This document shows positions 27,937-36,296 of a DNA stretch of 64,000 bases, one piece after another. Both the position numbers and the translations under genes were made by a program. A model generated the notes under the pieces. That model ran no database searches, was not told the DNA's origin, and worked only from the letters and a program-made list of their open reading frames with translations. The DNA is from Thiomicrorhabdus sp. (GTDB taxonomy: Bacteria; Pseudomonadota; Gammaproteobacteria; Thiomicrospirales; Thiomicrospiraceae). Where the stretch lies: positions 1 through 64,000 of the forward strand of contig NZ_OY782569.1 of assembly GCF_963677875.1 (NCBI RefSeq), written 5' to 3'. Positions within the stretch are counted from its first letter, which is position 1. Every line of letters begins with the position of its first letter.

Positions 27937-28935
27937 GTGAAACGGTTTTTTGCAGGTGTGACGCTTCTCGGATTCGGTTTTCCGGCTTATGCCGCCGAGG
28001 AAAGCACGGTTTTACCCATGACGTTGATGATTGGATTGAGTGTATTGTTGACGGTTGCGGTAATGGGATTGATTGCTTATTGGTTGTGTCTGCAACCACA
28101 GAACGACACCGAAGAACTGGAAGAGCTGGTCAAATATATTGAAGAGCAGAATCGCTTTGATCGACGTTTGCCGGAAATGAGCAATCGTCCGAAATGGTTT
28201 GCTTCTTGCAACCGTCTGCTTGATGTCGCTGAAAATCATATCCGCGAACAGGATTCCGCAAACAAGCATGCGCAGCTCGACTATCAGGTGCGGATTGAAT
28301 CTTTGGAAAGCGAGCGCAGGAATTTGAATGAAACACTGAAAACCTGCAGTGAACAGCTGGAAGCTTTGAGTTTTCAAGCTCAGAAGGTCGAAAGGGTATC
28401 GAAGGAAAGCGAAATTCCGCTAGAGTCTTTGGCCGCCTTGGAAACGCAGTTTAAAGAGGCTTTGTCGGCTCTGAGCGAAGATTCGGATGAGGGGCTCCGT
28501 TCGGCGAAACAGGTCATCGGTCATGTGTCCGCATTGGTTGATGAGGTTCAGAAAGTTTCACAGGTGGTTTTGCAGTTGGAAGCCGACAGCAGTAACATCG
28601 GCAGTGTACTGGTGCTGATCCGCGACATTGCTGAACAGACCAATTTACTGGCTTTGAATGCAGCGATCGAGGCGGCAAGAGCGGGAGAACATGGTCGAGG
28701 TTTTGCAGTTGTGGCCGATGAAGTAAGAATACTGGCCGGGAAAACCCGTCAGGCAACCAAGGATATTCAGGCGATTATCGAGGGACTGCAACAAGGTGCC
28801 CGCAATGCGGCACAAGCGATGGAATCCGGTCGGGAAAAAGTGGGTGAAACCCGGATTCACGCCAGTCGCGTGAGTCAGGTTTTTGACGAAATGAATACAA
28901 AGTTAAGCGCAATTCGCGCAGAGAATGAGCTATGA
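27937..28935 (+). CDS. Short membrane methyl-accepting chemotaxis protein inside the flagellar operon
   Basis: 332 residues. N-terminal signal-like segment ([19 protein letters not shown]), one transmembrane helix (about 27-50), a coiled coil, and the MCP signalling tip [32 protein letters not shown] near 230-262 ending only about 70 residues later. There is no ligand-binding domain and the methylation helices are short. GTG 27937 follows AAGGAG and lies just after fliK. Placed between fliK and motAB, it may sense something linked to the motor or membrane; ligand unknown. Confidence 0.82.
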   Translation: MKRFFAGVTLLGFGFPAYAAEESTVLPMTLMIGLSVLLTVAVMGLIAYWLCLQPQNDTEELEELVKYIEEQNRFDRRLPEMSNRPKWFASCNRLLDVAENHIREQDSANKHAQLDYQVRIESLESERRNLNETLKTCSEQLEALSFQAQKVERVSKESEIPLESLAALETQFKEALSALSEDSDEGLRSAKQVIGHVSALVDEVQKVSQVVLQLEADSSNIGSVLVLIRDIAEQTNLLALNAAIEAARAGEHGRGFAVVADEVRILAGKTRQATKDIQAIIEGLQQGARNAAQAMESGREKVGETRIHASRVSQVFDEMNTKLSAIRAENEL

Positions 28936-28997
28936 TCGTTGCAGAACACGGGCAAGGATCACACCGAACAGCAGAATAGGAATTAGAGCGAGAAAGC

Positions 28998-29849
28998 ATG
29001 AAAGCGATTGTCGGGACATTGGTAGTAGTCGGAACTTTGCTGGGCGGATATTTACCGCACGGCAGTATTGGTGTTCTGATTCAGCCGCTGGAAGTCGTCA
29101 TTATCTGCGGCGGAGCCTTGGGGGCGTATATCATCGCCAACCCCGGATGGGTTGTTAAGGCTGGTTTTTCCGGCGGTATCGGGCTTTTAAAACCTTCGCC
29201 GCACAATAAAGAGTTGTATACCGAGTTGCTCGGTCTGATGTTTAAGCTGTTTAACAAAGCTCGTCGCGAAGGTTTGATGTCGATTGAAGCCGATGTCGAA
29301 GACCCGCACAGCAGTGAACTATTCAACAGCGCACCTAAAGTCGTTGCCGATCATCATGCGGTTGATTTTGTCTGTGATTACCTGCGTTTGATGATCAGCG
29401 GAGCCAGTAACCCTTATCAATTGGAAGACCTGATGATCATTGAAATCGATTCTCATCATCACGAGGCTCTGATGCCGAGTGCTGCGATCGGTAAGGTTGC
29501 AGAGTCGTTGCCGGCTTTCGGGATTGTCGCGGCAGTGTTGGGAATTGTTGTCACCATGAGTTATCTGGATGCCGGGCCTTTGGAGATCGCGCATCATATG
29601 TCGGTGGCGTTGGTCGGAACCTTTTTGGGGATTCTGGTGGCTTACGGTTTTGTTGCGCCGATCTCTTCGGAACTGGCGAACCGCGCCGAAGCCGAATCGG
29701 CATTTTACGGTGTGATCAAGACTTGTCTGATGGCGAACCTGAACGGCTATGCTCCGCAGGTGGCGGTGGAATTCGGACGTAAAGCAATTCCGAGTAAAGA
29801 ACGCCCGAGCTTTATGGAGCTGGATGAGTTCATTCAAAGCATCAAGTAA
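28998..29849 (+). CDS. motA: Flagellar stator protein MotA
   Basis: 283 residues, four membrane segments. Includes KAIVGTLVVVGTLLGGY at the N-terminus, GGALGAYI, a cytoplasmic loop with the rotor-contacting charged region, AVLGIVVTMSYLDAGP and HHMSVALVGTFLGILVAYGFVAP. Close to E. coli-type MotA in length, so a proton stator is likely. Pairs with MotB 34 bases downstream. Confidence 0.94.
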   Translation: MKAIVGTLVVVGTLLGGYLPHGSIGVLIQPLEVVIICGGALGAYIIANPGWVVKAGFSGGIGLLKPSPHNKELYTELLGLMFKLFNKARREGLMSIEADVEDPHSSELFNSAPKVVADHHAVDFVCDYLRLMISGASNPYQLEDLMIIEIDSHHHEALMPSAAIGKVAESLPAFGIVAAVLGIVVTMSYLDAGPLEIAHHMSVALVGTFLGILVAYGFVAPISSELANRAEAESAFYGVIKTCLMANLNGYAPQVAVEFGRKAIPSKERPSFMELDEFIQSIK

Positions 29850-29883
29850 GGTTAAGGCGCTTGAAGTAGCAAGGTAGAATTCC

Positions 29884-30756
29884 ATGAGTGATGAAGAATC
29901 CATAATCATCAAACGTCTCAAAAAGTGTCCACACGGCGCGCATGGCGGAGCATGGAAAATTGCTTTTGCCGATTTCATGACTGCGACGATGGCTTTTTTT
30001 CTCCTGCTGTGGGTGCTGGGTGGAACCAACGATGAAGAAATGAAGATGATTGCGGAATATTTTCGTGATCCGACGGTGATTGAAGCCTCTCCGAGTACTC
30101 TGGTGGAATCCAGCGAGGCCGGGCAGATATCGGATGCGATGATCGATATGGGCGGTTTTCAGGACGCGCCTAAAGGCAAAGAAGGGCACGACGACGGTTC
30201 GGGACAAGCAGAGAAAGAGCAGATGGAGCTGCTTAAAGCTCAATTGGAACAGAAGATCGAGAACAGCCAGACTTTGAATCAGCTGAAAGAGCAGTTGAAG
30301 ATTGAAATCACTCCGAACGGTTTGCAAGTGCAGATTCTCGATGATCGCAAACGTCCGATGTTCAGTCCTGGAGTGGATTTGCCGAAGGACTACGCGGCCA
30401 GCTTATTAAAAGCCGTCGGCTCGGTTTTGTCGGAGACAACGCGTAAAATCAGTATCGCCGGCCATACGGATGCATCCGGCTATCATGCGAGCTCGGATTA
30501 CACGAACTGGGAGTTGTCTGCGGATCGAGCGAATGCCGCGCGACGTTTGATGCTTGACGGTGGTGTAAAAGGCACGCAAATTGCTCAGGTTGTCGGTATG
30601 GCGGATACGGTGCCTTTTGATAAGGAAAACCCTTATAATCCGCGTAACCGTCGTATCAGCATTATTGTCTTGAATAAAAAAGCCGAAGAGGCGTTGCGCA
30701 GTATCAGTGATGCCCCGCAGGCGGAAGTGCTGCAGACGGTACGGTCACAACTCTGA
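29884..30756 (+). CDS. motB: Flagellar stator protein MotB
   Basis: 290 residues. One membrane helix after GGAWKIAFADFMTATMAFF, whose Asp is the ion-binding residue; the sequence resembles proton-type MotB. C-terminal OmpA-like peptidoglycan-binding domain (ISIAGHTDASGY, WELSADRANAARRLML). Anchors the stator to the wall. Confidence 0.95.
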   Translation: MSDEESIIIKRLKKCPHGAHGGAWKIAFADFMTATMAFFLLLWVLGGTNDEEMKMIAEYFRDPTVIEASPSTLVESSEAGQISDAMIDMGGFQDAPKGKEGHDDGSGQAEKEQMELLKAQLEQKIENSQTLNQLKEQLKIEITPNGLQVQILDDRKRPMFSPGVDLPKDYAASLLKAVGSVLSETTRKISIAGHTDASGYHASSDYTNWELSADRANAARRLMLDGGVKGTQIAQVVGMADTVPFDKENPYNPRNRRISIIVLNKKAEEALRSISDAPQAEVLQTVRSQL

Positions 30757-30820
30757 CGCCGATAGACGGCGGAATTTTTCGGTGTCGGTTTTTCGACAAT
30801 GAATAAAAAAGGAATGCAAC

Positions 30821-31387
30821 ATGGCTGAAGAAGCTCAGGAACCTAAAAAAAGCGGAAAAGGCTTGATGATTGCGCTGATCGTAATCGTGTTTCTTTTACT
30901 GGTCGGTGTTGGAGTGCTGGTGTATTTGTTGATGGGCTCCAAAGATGGCGCCGGTCACCCGGAAGAAGAGGCGGTTGCCGAGCAGCAATATGTCGAGGAA
31001 GGGCATTCTCAATCCTATTCTCCGAAGTACAAGCAGTTCGATCCTCCGGAGAAAGGCGCGCCGCCGCAATATTTTACAATGGATAAATTTGTGGTGAACT
31101 TCAATGGAGACGGACAGGCCAAGTATTTGGCAGTGGATTTGAAGTTTCTGTCGTACTACCCTCAGTTGGTTGGGCCGGAAGGCGATATGGAGCATTTGAG
31201 ACCGATTTTGAAAAACGATATTCAGCGTTTGTTGCGTAACCAGCACTACACCCAGTTAAGCACTCCGGACGGTCCGGATAAATTGCGCGAAGAAATCTTG
31301 CAGGTCACTCGCCAGGTTCTGGAAAAGCATAATATCTATCCGGATCTGGTAGAAGATGTATATATGACCCGTTTTGTGATGCAGTAG
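30821..31387 (+). CDS. fliL: Flagellar basal body protein FliL
   Basis: 188 residues. Single transmembrane helix near 14-37 (LMIALIVIVFLLLVGVGVLVYLL), acidic periplasmic linker, then the FliL domain (YFTMDKFVVNFNGDGQAKYLAVDLKF; ending DVYMTRFVMQ). Surrounds and supports the stators. Precedes fliM by 9 bases. Confidence 0.94.
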   Translation: MAEEAQEPKKSGKGLMIALIVIVFLLLVGVGVLVYLLMGSKDGAGHPEEEAVAEQQYVEEGHSQSYSPKYKQFDPPEKGAPPQYFTMDKFVVNFNGDGQAKYLAVDLKFLSYYPQLVGPEGDMEHLRPILKNDIQRLLRNQHYTQLSTPDGPDKLREEILQVTRQVLEKHNIYPDLVEDVYMTRFVMQ

Positions 31388-31396
31388 GATTGGTCG

Positions 31397-32410
31397 ATGG
31401 ATGATATTTTAAGTCAGGATGAGGTGGATGCCCTGTTGAAAGGGGTTGGCGGCGGCGAAGTCGAAACCGAAACCGATTTCTCCGGAATGCAAAACGCCAA
31501 AGTCTATGATTTTACGAATCAGGAACGGATTGTTCGCGGGCGCTTGCCGGCTCTGGACATCATTAACGAGCGGTTTGCCAGAGGCTTCCAGCGTTATTTT
31601 AACGAAATGATCATGTCAAGCGTTGAAGTGACGGCCGGTGAAGTCAAAATTATTAAGATGATTGATTATCAGCGCAATCTGTTTGTGCCGACCAGCCTGA
31701 ATATCTACCGAATCAACCCGTTGAACGGTGTGGCTTTGTTCACCTTGGATTCCAAATTGATTTTTACTGCGGTGGACATTTATTTCGGTGGAACCGGACT
31801 TCTGCCGTTCAAAATTGAAGGTCGCGAATATACTCCGGTCGAGATGAGTATGGTGCGCAGCATTCTGGACATGAGTGCCGAGAATTTGCGCAGTGCCTGG
31901 GGACCGGTTATGGATATTGATATCGAATACATGCATTCGGAAATGAATCCTAAATTTGCGGCGATTGTCGATCCGACCGATATGATCGTTGTCAGTCCGA
32001 TCAATGTGCGCTTTGAAGGTGTTGAGGGGCGCGTCGATATTGTTATGCCCTACGCAATGCTGGAGCCGATCCGCGATAAATTGGAGGAAGGTTTGCAGAA
32101 CCTTCAGGGAGAGAGCGATAATCGCTGGTCGCGTACTTTGAAGGAAGAGGCCAAAAACATCGAAATCAATCTGAGCGCGAACCTGCTGGAAATCGAAATG
32201 AGCATGGAAGATTTAATGGAGATGAAAACCGGCGATATTATCCCGATTGAAATGCCGGAGCAGGTGACGGTCAAAGCAGAAGATATCGCATTTGTCCGCG
32301 GTAAACTGGGTGAAAGTCACAATAAAAAGGCGGTTAAAATCGAAGAGATTCTGCACCATCCCGCTTATGCGGAGCGTGTGAATGAATCAGTGAAGGAGTG
32401 GTATAAATGA
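31397..32410 (+). CDS. fliM: Motor switch protein FliM
   Basis: 337 residues. N-terminal CheY-binding peptide MDDILSQDEVDALLKG, the CheC-like middle domain, and a C-terminal SpoA domain (MEMKTGDIIPIEMPEQVTV). Switches rotation on binding CheY-P. Its end overlaps the fliN start. Confidence 0.97.
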   Translation: MDDILSQDEVDALLKGVGGGEVETETDFSGMQNAKVYDFTNQERIVRGRLPALDIINERFARGFQRYFNEMIMSSVEVTAGEVKIIKMIDYQRNLFVPTSLNIYRINPLNGVALFTLDSKLIFTAVDIYFGGTGLLPFKIEGREYTPVEMSMVRSILDMSAENLRSAWGPVMDIDIEYMHSEMNPKFAAIVDPTDMIVVSPINVRFEGVEGRVDIVMPYAMLEPIRDKLEEGLQNLQGESDNRWSRTLKEEAKNIEINLSANLLEIEMSMEDLMEMKTGDIIPIEMPEQVTVKAEDIAFVRGKLGESHNKKAVKIEEILHHPAYAERVNESVKEWYK

Positions 32411-32826
32411 GCGAACAAGACGATTTAAGCGCATGGGGCGATGCGATGGCCGAACAGGCTTCCGCCGGAGAAAACGGTGCAACAGACGATTGGGCGCAGG
32501 CGTTGAGTGAACAGGAAACGGCGGCACTGGATTCTCTGGAAGCGGACAAAGGGTCTGCAAAAACCAAGGTGGATCTGGATGTTCTTCTGGACATTCCTGT
32601 GACTCTGCAATTGGAAATCGGCCGGGCCAAGGTGTCGATTCGCAATCTTCTCTCCTATACTCAGGGGTCGGTGATCGAAATGGACCGTCTTGCCGGTGAA
32701 CCGCTTGACCTACTGGCCAACGGAACCCTGATCGCCCACGGAGAAGTGGTGGTGATCAATGATAAATTCGGTGTTCGCCTGACCGACGTTGTCAGTCCCC
32801 AAGAGCGGATCAAGAAGCTTAAATAG
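32407..32826 (+). CDS. fliN: Motor switch protein FliN
   Basis: 139 residues. Variable acidic N-terminus then the SpoA domain (LDVLLDIPVTLQLEIGRAKVSIRNLL, GSVIEMDRLAGEPLDLLANG, VVINDKFGVRLTDVVSPQERI). C-ring base. Overlaps fliM by 4 bases. Confidence 0.96.
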   Translation: MSEQDDLSAWGDAMAEQASAGENGATDDWAQALSEQETAALDSLEADKGSAKTKVDLDVLLDIPVTLQLEIGRAKVSIRNLLSYTQGSVIEMDRLAGEPLDLLANGTLIAHGEVVVINDKFGVRLTDVVSPQERIKKLK

Positions 32827-32827
32827 T

Positions 32828-33277
32828 ATGTCCGGACGATTCATAAATCCCGCTGTAAAGTTTGTCGTTGCCTTGTCTTTGGCAGGCCTGTCTGTACCGG
32901 GGTGGCCGTCTACCGGTGAGGCAGTGGTTCAACCGAGTGATTATTTTCTGCAGATTTTGCTGTCACTGCTGCTGGTGATTGGGATTATTTTTGTTTCGGC
33001 GTGGTTATTGCGGCGCTACGGGCGTTTTCCGGGGGTTGCCAACGGCCAGTTGAAAGTCATCGGCGCCTTGTCTGTCGGCCAGAGAGAACGCATTCTGCTG
33101 TTGCAGGTTGGAGAGGAACAGTTGCTGGTGGGGGTCACTTCAAGTCGAATCAGCACGCTGCACCGTCTGGAAAAACCGATTGAGGTCGAAAATCCGCCGG
33201 AGAGTGAGGCTTTTTCACAGAGTCTGCAGGGATTCGTACAGAAATATAAACGCGTGCAAAAGGATGGAGAAACGTGA
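32828..33277 (+). CDS. fliO: Flagellar export component FliO
   Basis: 149 residues. N-terminal signal-like hydrophobic stretch, then the membrane helix YFLQILLSLLLVIGIIFVSAWLLRR and a FliO cytoplasmic part (LKVIGALSVGQRERILLLQVGEEQLLVGVTS). Helps FliP assemble. ATG 32828, one base after the fliN stop. Confidence 0.9.
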   Translation: MSGRFINPAVKFVVALSLAGLSVPGWPSTGEAVVQPSDYFLQILLSLLLVIGIIFVSAWLLRRYGRFPGVANGQLKVIGALSVGQRERILLLQVGEEQLLVGVTSSRISTLHRLEKPIEVENPPESEAFSQSLQGFVQKYKRVQKDGET

Positions 33278-34026
33278 ATTTCTGGCTTAAATTTTTGCCG
33301 TTATGGATGCTTCTGACGCCGGATTTTGCCTGGGCAATGCCCGGAATTCCGGCTTTTACCGTTGAAACGGATGCGGCAGGGAATCAGGACTACACCCTGA
33401 CGTTGCAGATCCTGCTGTTGATGACCGGCCTGACCCTGCTTCCGGCAGTATTGATCGCGACCACGTCGTTTCTGCGTCTGATTATTGTTTTTGCCCTTCT
33501 TCGGCAAGCTTTGGGGACGACGACGACGCCTTCGAATCAGGTTCTGATCGGTTTGTCACTGTTTTTGACGCTATTTATCATGTCACCGGTGCTTGATCAA
33601 ATATACGATAAAGCGGTTTCTCCTTATCTGGAAGAGCAGATTCAGTTCAAAGAAGCGGTTGAAGTCGGTTCCAAGCCGATGCACACTTTCATGCTGCAGC
33701 AGACCCGCGAAGATGATTTGGCGATGTTTGCCGAAATGGCTGATGTCACTTTGACCGACCCGCAGTCGGTTCCGTTCAAAATTCTGATTCCGGCTTTTAT
33801 GACCAGTGAGTTGAAAACTGCTTTTCAGATCGGTTTCATGCTGTTTATACCTTTCCTGATTATTGATCTGGTGGTGGCAAGTCTATTGATGTCGATGGGG
33901 ATGATGATGCTGTCGCCAATGATTATCTCCATGCCGTTTAAATTGATGTTGTTTGTTTTGATCGACGGCTGGGCACTGGTGGTCGGAACCATGGCAAACA
34001 GCTTCGTAGTTGCGGGGACAACGTGA
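33274..34026 (+). CDS. fliP: Flagellar export gate protein FliP
   Basis: 250 residues. Cleavable-type signal at the start (PLWMLLTPDFAWA), then FliP motifs: SFLRLIIVFALLRQALGT, PSNQVLIGLSLFLTLFIM, FQIGFMLFIPFLIIDLVVASLLMSMGMMML, PFKLMLFVLIDGW. GTG 33274 overlaps the fliO stop. Forms the export pore with FliQ and FliR. Confidence 0.96.
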   Translation: MNFWLKFLPLWMLLTPDFAWAMPGIPAFTVETDAAGNQDYTLTLQILLLMTGLTLLPAVLIATTSFLRLIIVFALLRQALGTTTTPSNQVLIGLSLFLTLFIMSPVLDQIYDKAVSPYLEEQIQFKEAVEVGSKPMHTFMLQQTREDDLAMFAEMADVTLTDPQSVPFKILIPAFMTSELKTAFQIGFMLFIPFLIIDLVVASLLMSMGMMMLSPMIISMPFKLMLFVLIDGWALVVGTMANSFVVAGTT

Positions 34027-34027
34027 T

Positions 34028-34297
34028 ATGGAACAAGAATTTGTATTGACGCTCGGGCAGAGGATGCTGGAAGTAACCACGATGCTGACGGCACCTTTGC
34101 TGATTCCGGCTCTGCTCATCGGGCTTCTGGTCGGGATGTTTCAGGCTGCGACGCAGATTAACGAAATGACCTTGAGTTTTATCCCGAAACTGGCGATTGT
34201 CGGTATTGCGCTGGTGGTTGCCGGTCCTTGGATGCTGACGACTCTGATCTCCTTTACCAAAGAGCTTTATCAGAATATCCCCGCCTTGATCGGCTAG
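34028..34297 (+). CDS. fliQ: Flagellar export gate protein FliQ
   Basis: 89 residues, two membrane helices. PLLIPALLIGLLVGMFQAATQINEMTLSFIPK is the family core. ATG 34028 follows the fliP stop by one base. Confidence 0.95.
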   Translation: MEQEFVLTLGQRMLEVTTMLTAPLLIPALLIGLLVGMFQAATQINEMTLSFIPKLAIVGIALVVAGPWMLTTLISFTKELYQNIPALIG

Positions 34298-34306
34298 GAG
34301 GCTGGC

Positions 34307-35077
34307 GTGACCTATTCGGAGCTGTTGCAGTACCTCGGTCTCTACTTCTATCCGTTTGTGCGTATCGGAGCCATGCTATCGATCATTCCTCTTTACAGCC
34401 TCAGCTCTGTACCGATTCGTGCGCGAGTCATCGTGACGGCCCTGATCACTCTGGCGGTTGCTCCCGCCTTGCAGTTGCCGCCGCCGGTCGATCCGTTTAC
34501 CTGGCAGGGAATCTTATTCATTGTGCAACAGATGGTGATCGGTCTGGCGATGGGTCTGGTGTTTTTGATTGTTTTTCAAACGTTTGTCGTTGCAGGCCAG
34601 ATGATTGCCATGGGAATGGGGTTGGCGTTTGCCATTATGGTCGATCCAGCCAGCGGTTCGCAGTCGCCGATTATTTCTCGTTATTTTACGATTATGGTAA
34701 CGCTGCTGTTTCTGGCGTTGAACGGGCATATTCTGGTGATTCAGCTGGTTGTTGACAGCTTTGAATATCTGCCGGTCGGCGTGCATATTCTGAATCGGGA
34801 AAGTCTGCTACACCTCGTTGAATTCGGAAGCTATATGTTTTCTGCCGGTGTGCTGGTTGCTTTGCCGGCTGTAACAGCCCTGCTGTTGATTAACGTTGCA
34901 TTCGGCGTTGTGACCAGGGCGGCACCGGCTTTGAATATTTTTGCCGTCGGTTTTCCTGTGACCTTGTTGACCGGTTTGGTCATGCTCTCCTTGAGTACGC
35001 CGTTGATTTTGCCACATTTGCAGGAGATGATTCATCGCTCGGTGGAACTGATCAGTCAGTTTTCCTTGAGCAGGTAG
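34307..35077 (+). CDS. fliR: Flagellar export gate protein FliR
   Basis: 256 residues, about six membrane helices (YFYPFVRIGAMLSIIPLYS, GLAMGLVFLIVFQTFVVAGQ, NIFAVGFPVTLLTGLVMLSLS). GTG 34307 behind AGGAGG. Completes the pore complex. Confidence 0.95.
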   Translation: MTYSELLQYLGLYFYPFVRIGAMLSIIPLYSLSSVPIRARVIVTALITLAVAPALQLPPPVDPFTWQGILFIVQQMVIGLAMGLVFLIVFQTFVVAGQMIAMGMGLAFAIMVDPASGSQSPIISRYFTIMVTLLFLALNGHILVIQLVVDSFEYLPVGVHILNRESLLHLVEFGSYMFSAGVLVALPAVTALLLINVAFGVVTRAAPALNIFAVGFPVTLLTGLVMLSLSTPLILPHLQEMIHRSVELISQFSLSR

Positions 35078-35086
35078 GGAGTTGCT

Positions 35087-36211
35087 ATGGCCGAAAACGA
35101 AGACGGAGCAGAAAAGAGCGAAGAGCCCTCGCAGAAGAAATTGCAGGATGCGAGGGAGAAGGGGCAGATACCGCGCTCACGTGAATTGACAACGGTGCTG
35201 ATGACTTTGTCGGCGGCCTTGTTTCTGTATGTGTTCGGCGGTACGCTCTTGAGCCATTTTTCCGAATTGGCGACTCAGGGATTGAGTTTTGACCGCAATG
35301 TCGCCTTTGATACACAAAAATTGTTTGATCAGATCATGTCGATCGTTATCGGTGCCATTTGGCTGGCTTTGCCTTTTATGCTATTGATGGCGTTTATTGC
35401 CATTGTCTCACCGATGCTTCTCGGCGGCTGGGCTTTCAGTGTTCAGGCAATGGCGCCGTCTTTCTCCAAACTGAATCCTATGGCAGGATTGAAAAGAATG
35501 TTTTCCGCCAAGGCGTTACTGGAACTTTTTAAGGCGCTGGCGAAGTTTTCTCTGGTGATCGCCATGGCAACCTTTTTTCTGTATACGGTGTTTGGAGAAC
35601 TGCTGAATATCGGTATCGAGCCTTTGAATTATGCACTTGCTCATTCCGGCGAATTAATCATCGAAGCGTTTATTTTCGTCAGTCTGTCGTTACTGATCGT
35701 TGCTGCAATTGATGTTCCGTTTCAACTTTGGGACCACAATCGCCAGTTGAAAATGACCAAACAGGAAGTGAAAGAAGAGTACAAGCAGCAGGAAGGTAGT
35801 CCGGAAGTGAAAGGACGGATTCGTCAGGTGCAACGGGAAATGGCCCAGCGACGCATGATGCAGAAAGTGCCGGAAGCGGATGTGGTTATAACCAACCCGA
35901 CGCATTTTGCCGTGGCGTTAAAATACGATTCTGACAGTATGAACGAACCGGTGGTGTTGGCAATGGGTGTCGATTTTATGGCGGCACAGATTCGAACCAT
36001 CGCCAGCGAACATCAGATTCAGATTGTCGAAGCGCCGCCGCTGGCCAGGGCTCTGTACTATAATGCCGAGCTGGATCGCCCGATTCCTTATGATCTGTTT
36101 AAGGCCGTTGCAGCGATTTTGGCTTATGTATTTCAGCTGGAAGAAGGCGGTCAAACCCGCGCAGTGGATTTTTCCGAACTGCCGATTCCCGAAAACATGA
36201 AAAGCGAATGA
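35087..36211 (+). CDS. flhB: Flagellar export switch protein FlhB
   Basis: 374 residues. Starts KSEEPSQKKLQDAREKGQIPRS (family signature), four membrane helices, and the self-cleavage site NPTH at 270-273. The cytoplasmic C-domain (VVLAMGVDFMAAQIRTIA, PIPYDLFKAVAAILAYVFQL) controls hook-to-filament export. A stand-alone copy of the C-domain type is encoded at 45468-45767. Confidence 0.96.
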   Translation: MAENEDGAEKSEEPSQKKLQDAREKGQIPRSRELTTVLMTLSAALFLYVFGGTLLSHFSELATQGLSFDRNVAFDTQKLFDQIMSIVIGAIWLALPFMLLMAFIAIVSPMLLGGWAFSVQAMAPSFSKLNPMAGLKRMFSAKALLELFKALAKFSLVIAMATFFLYTVFGELLNIGIEPLNYALAHSGELIIEAFIFVSLSLLIVAAIDVPFQLWDHNRQLKMTKQEVKEEYKQQEGSPEVKGRIRQVQREMAQRRMMQKVPEADVVITNPTHFAVALKYDSDSMNEPVVLAMGVDFMAAQIRTIASEHQIQIVEAPPLARALYYNAELDRPIPYDLFKAVAAILAYVFQLEEGGQTRAVDFSELPIPENMKSE

Positions 36212-36296
36212 AAACTCCATTAAAATAGGCCAATGGTAAACGGCCCCGGCTCAAGTAAAAACCCGGCTACAGGCTCTGATATTGAAAGCGAAGTGA

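Noticed and set aside
36212..36296. Sigma-54-like TGGTAAACGGCCCCGGC before flhA
   Set aside because: GG-to-GC spacing is wrong; flhA can be read from flhB.
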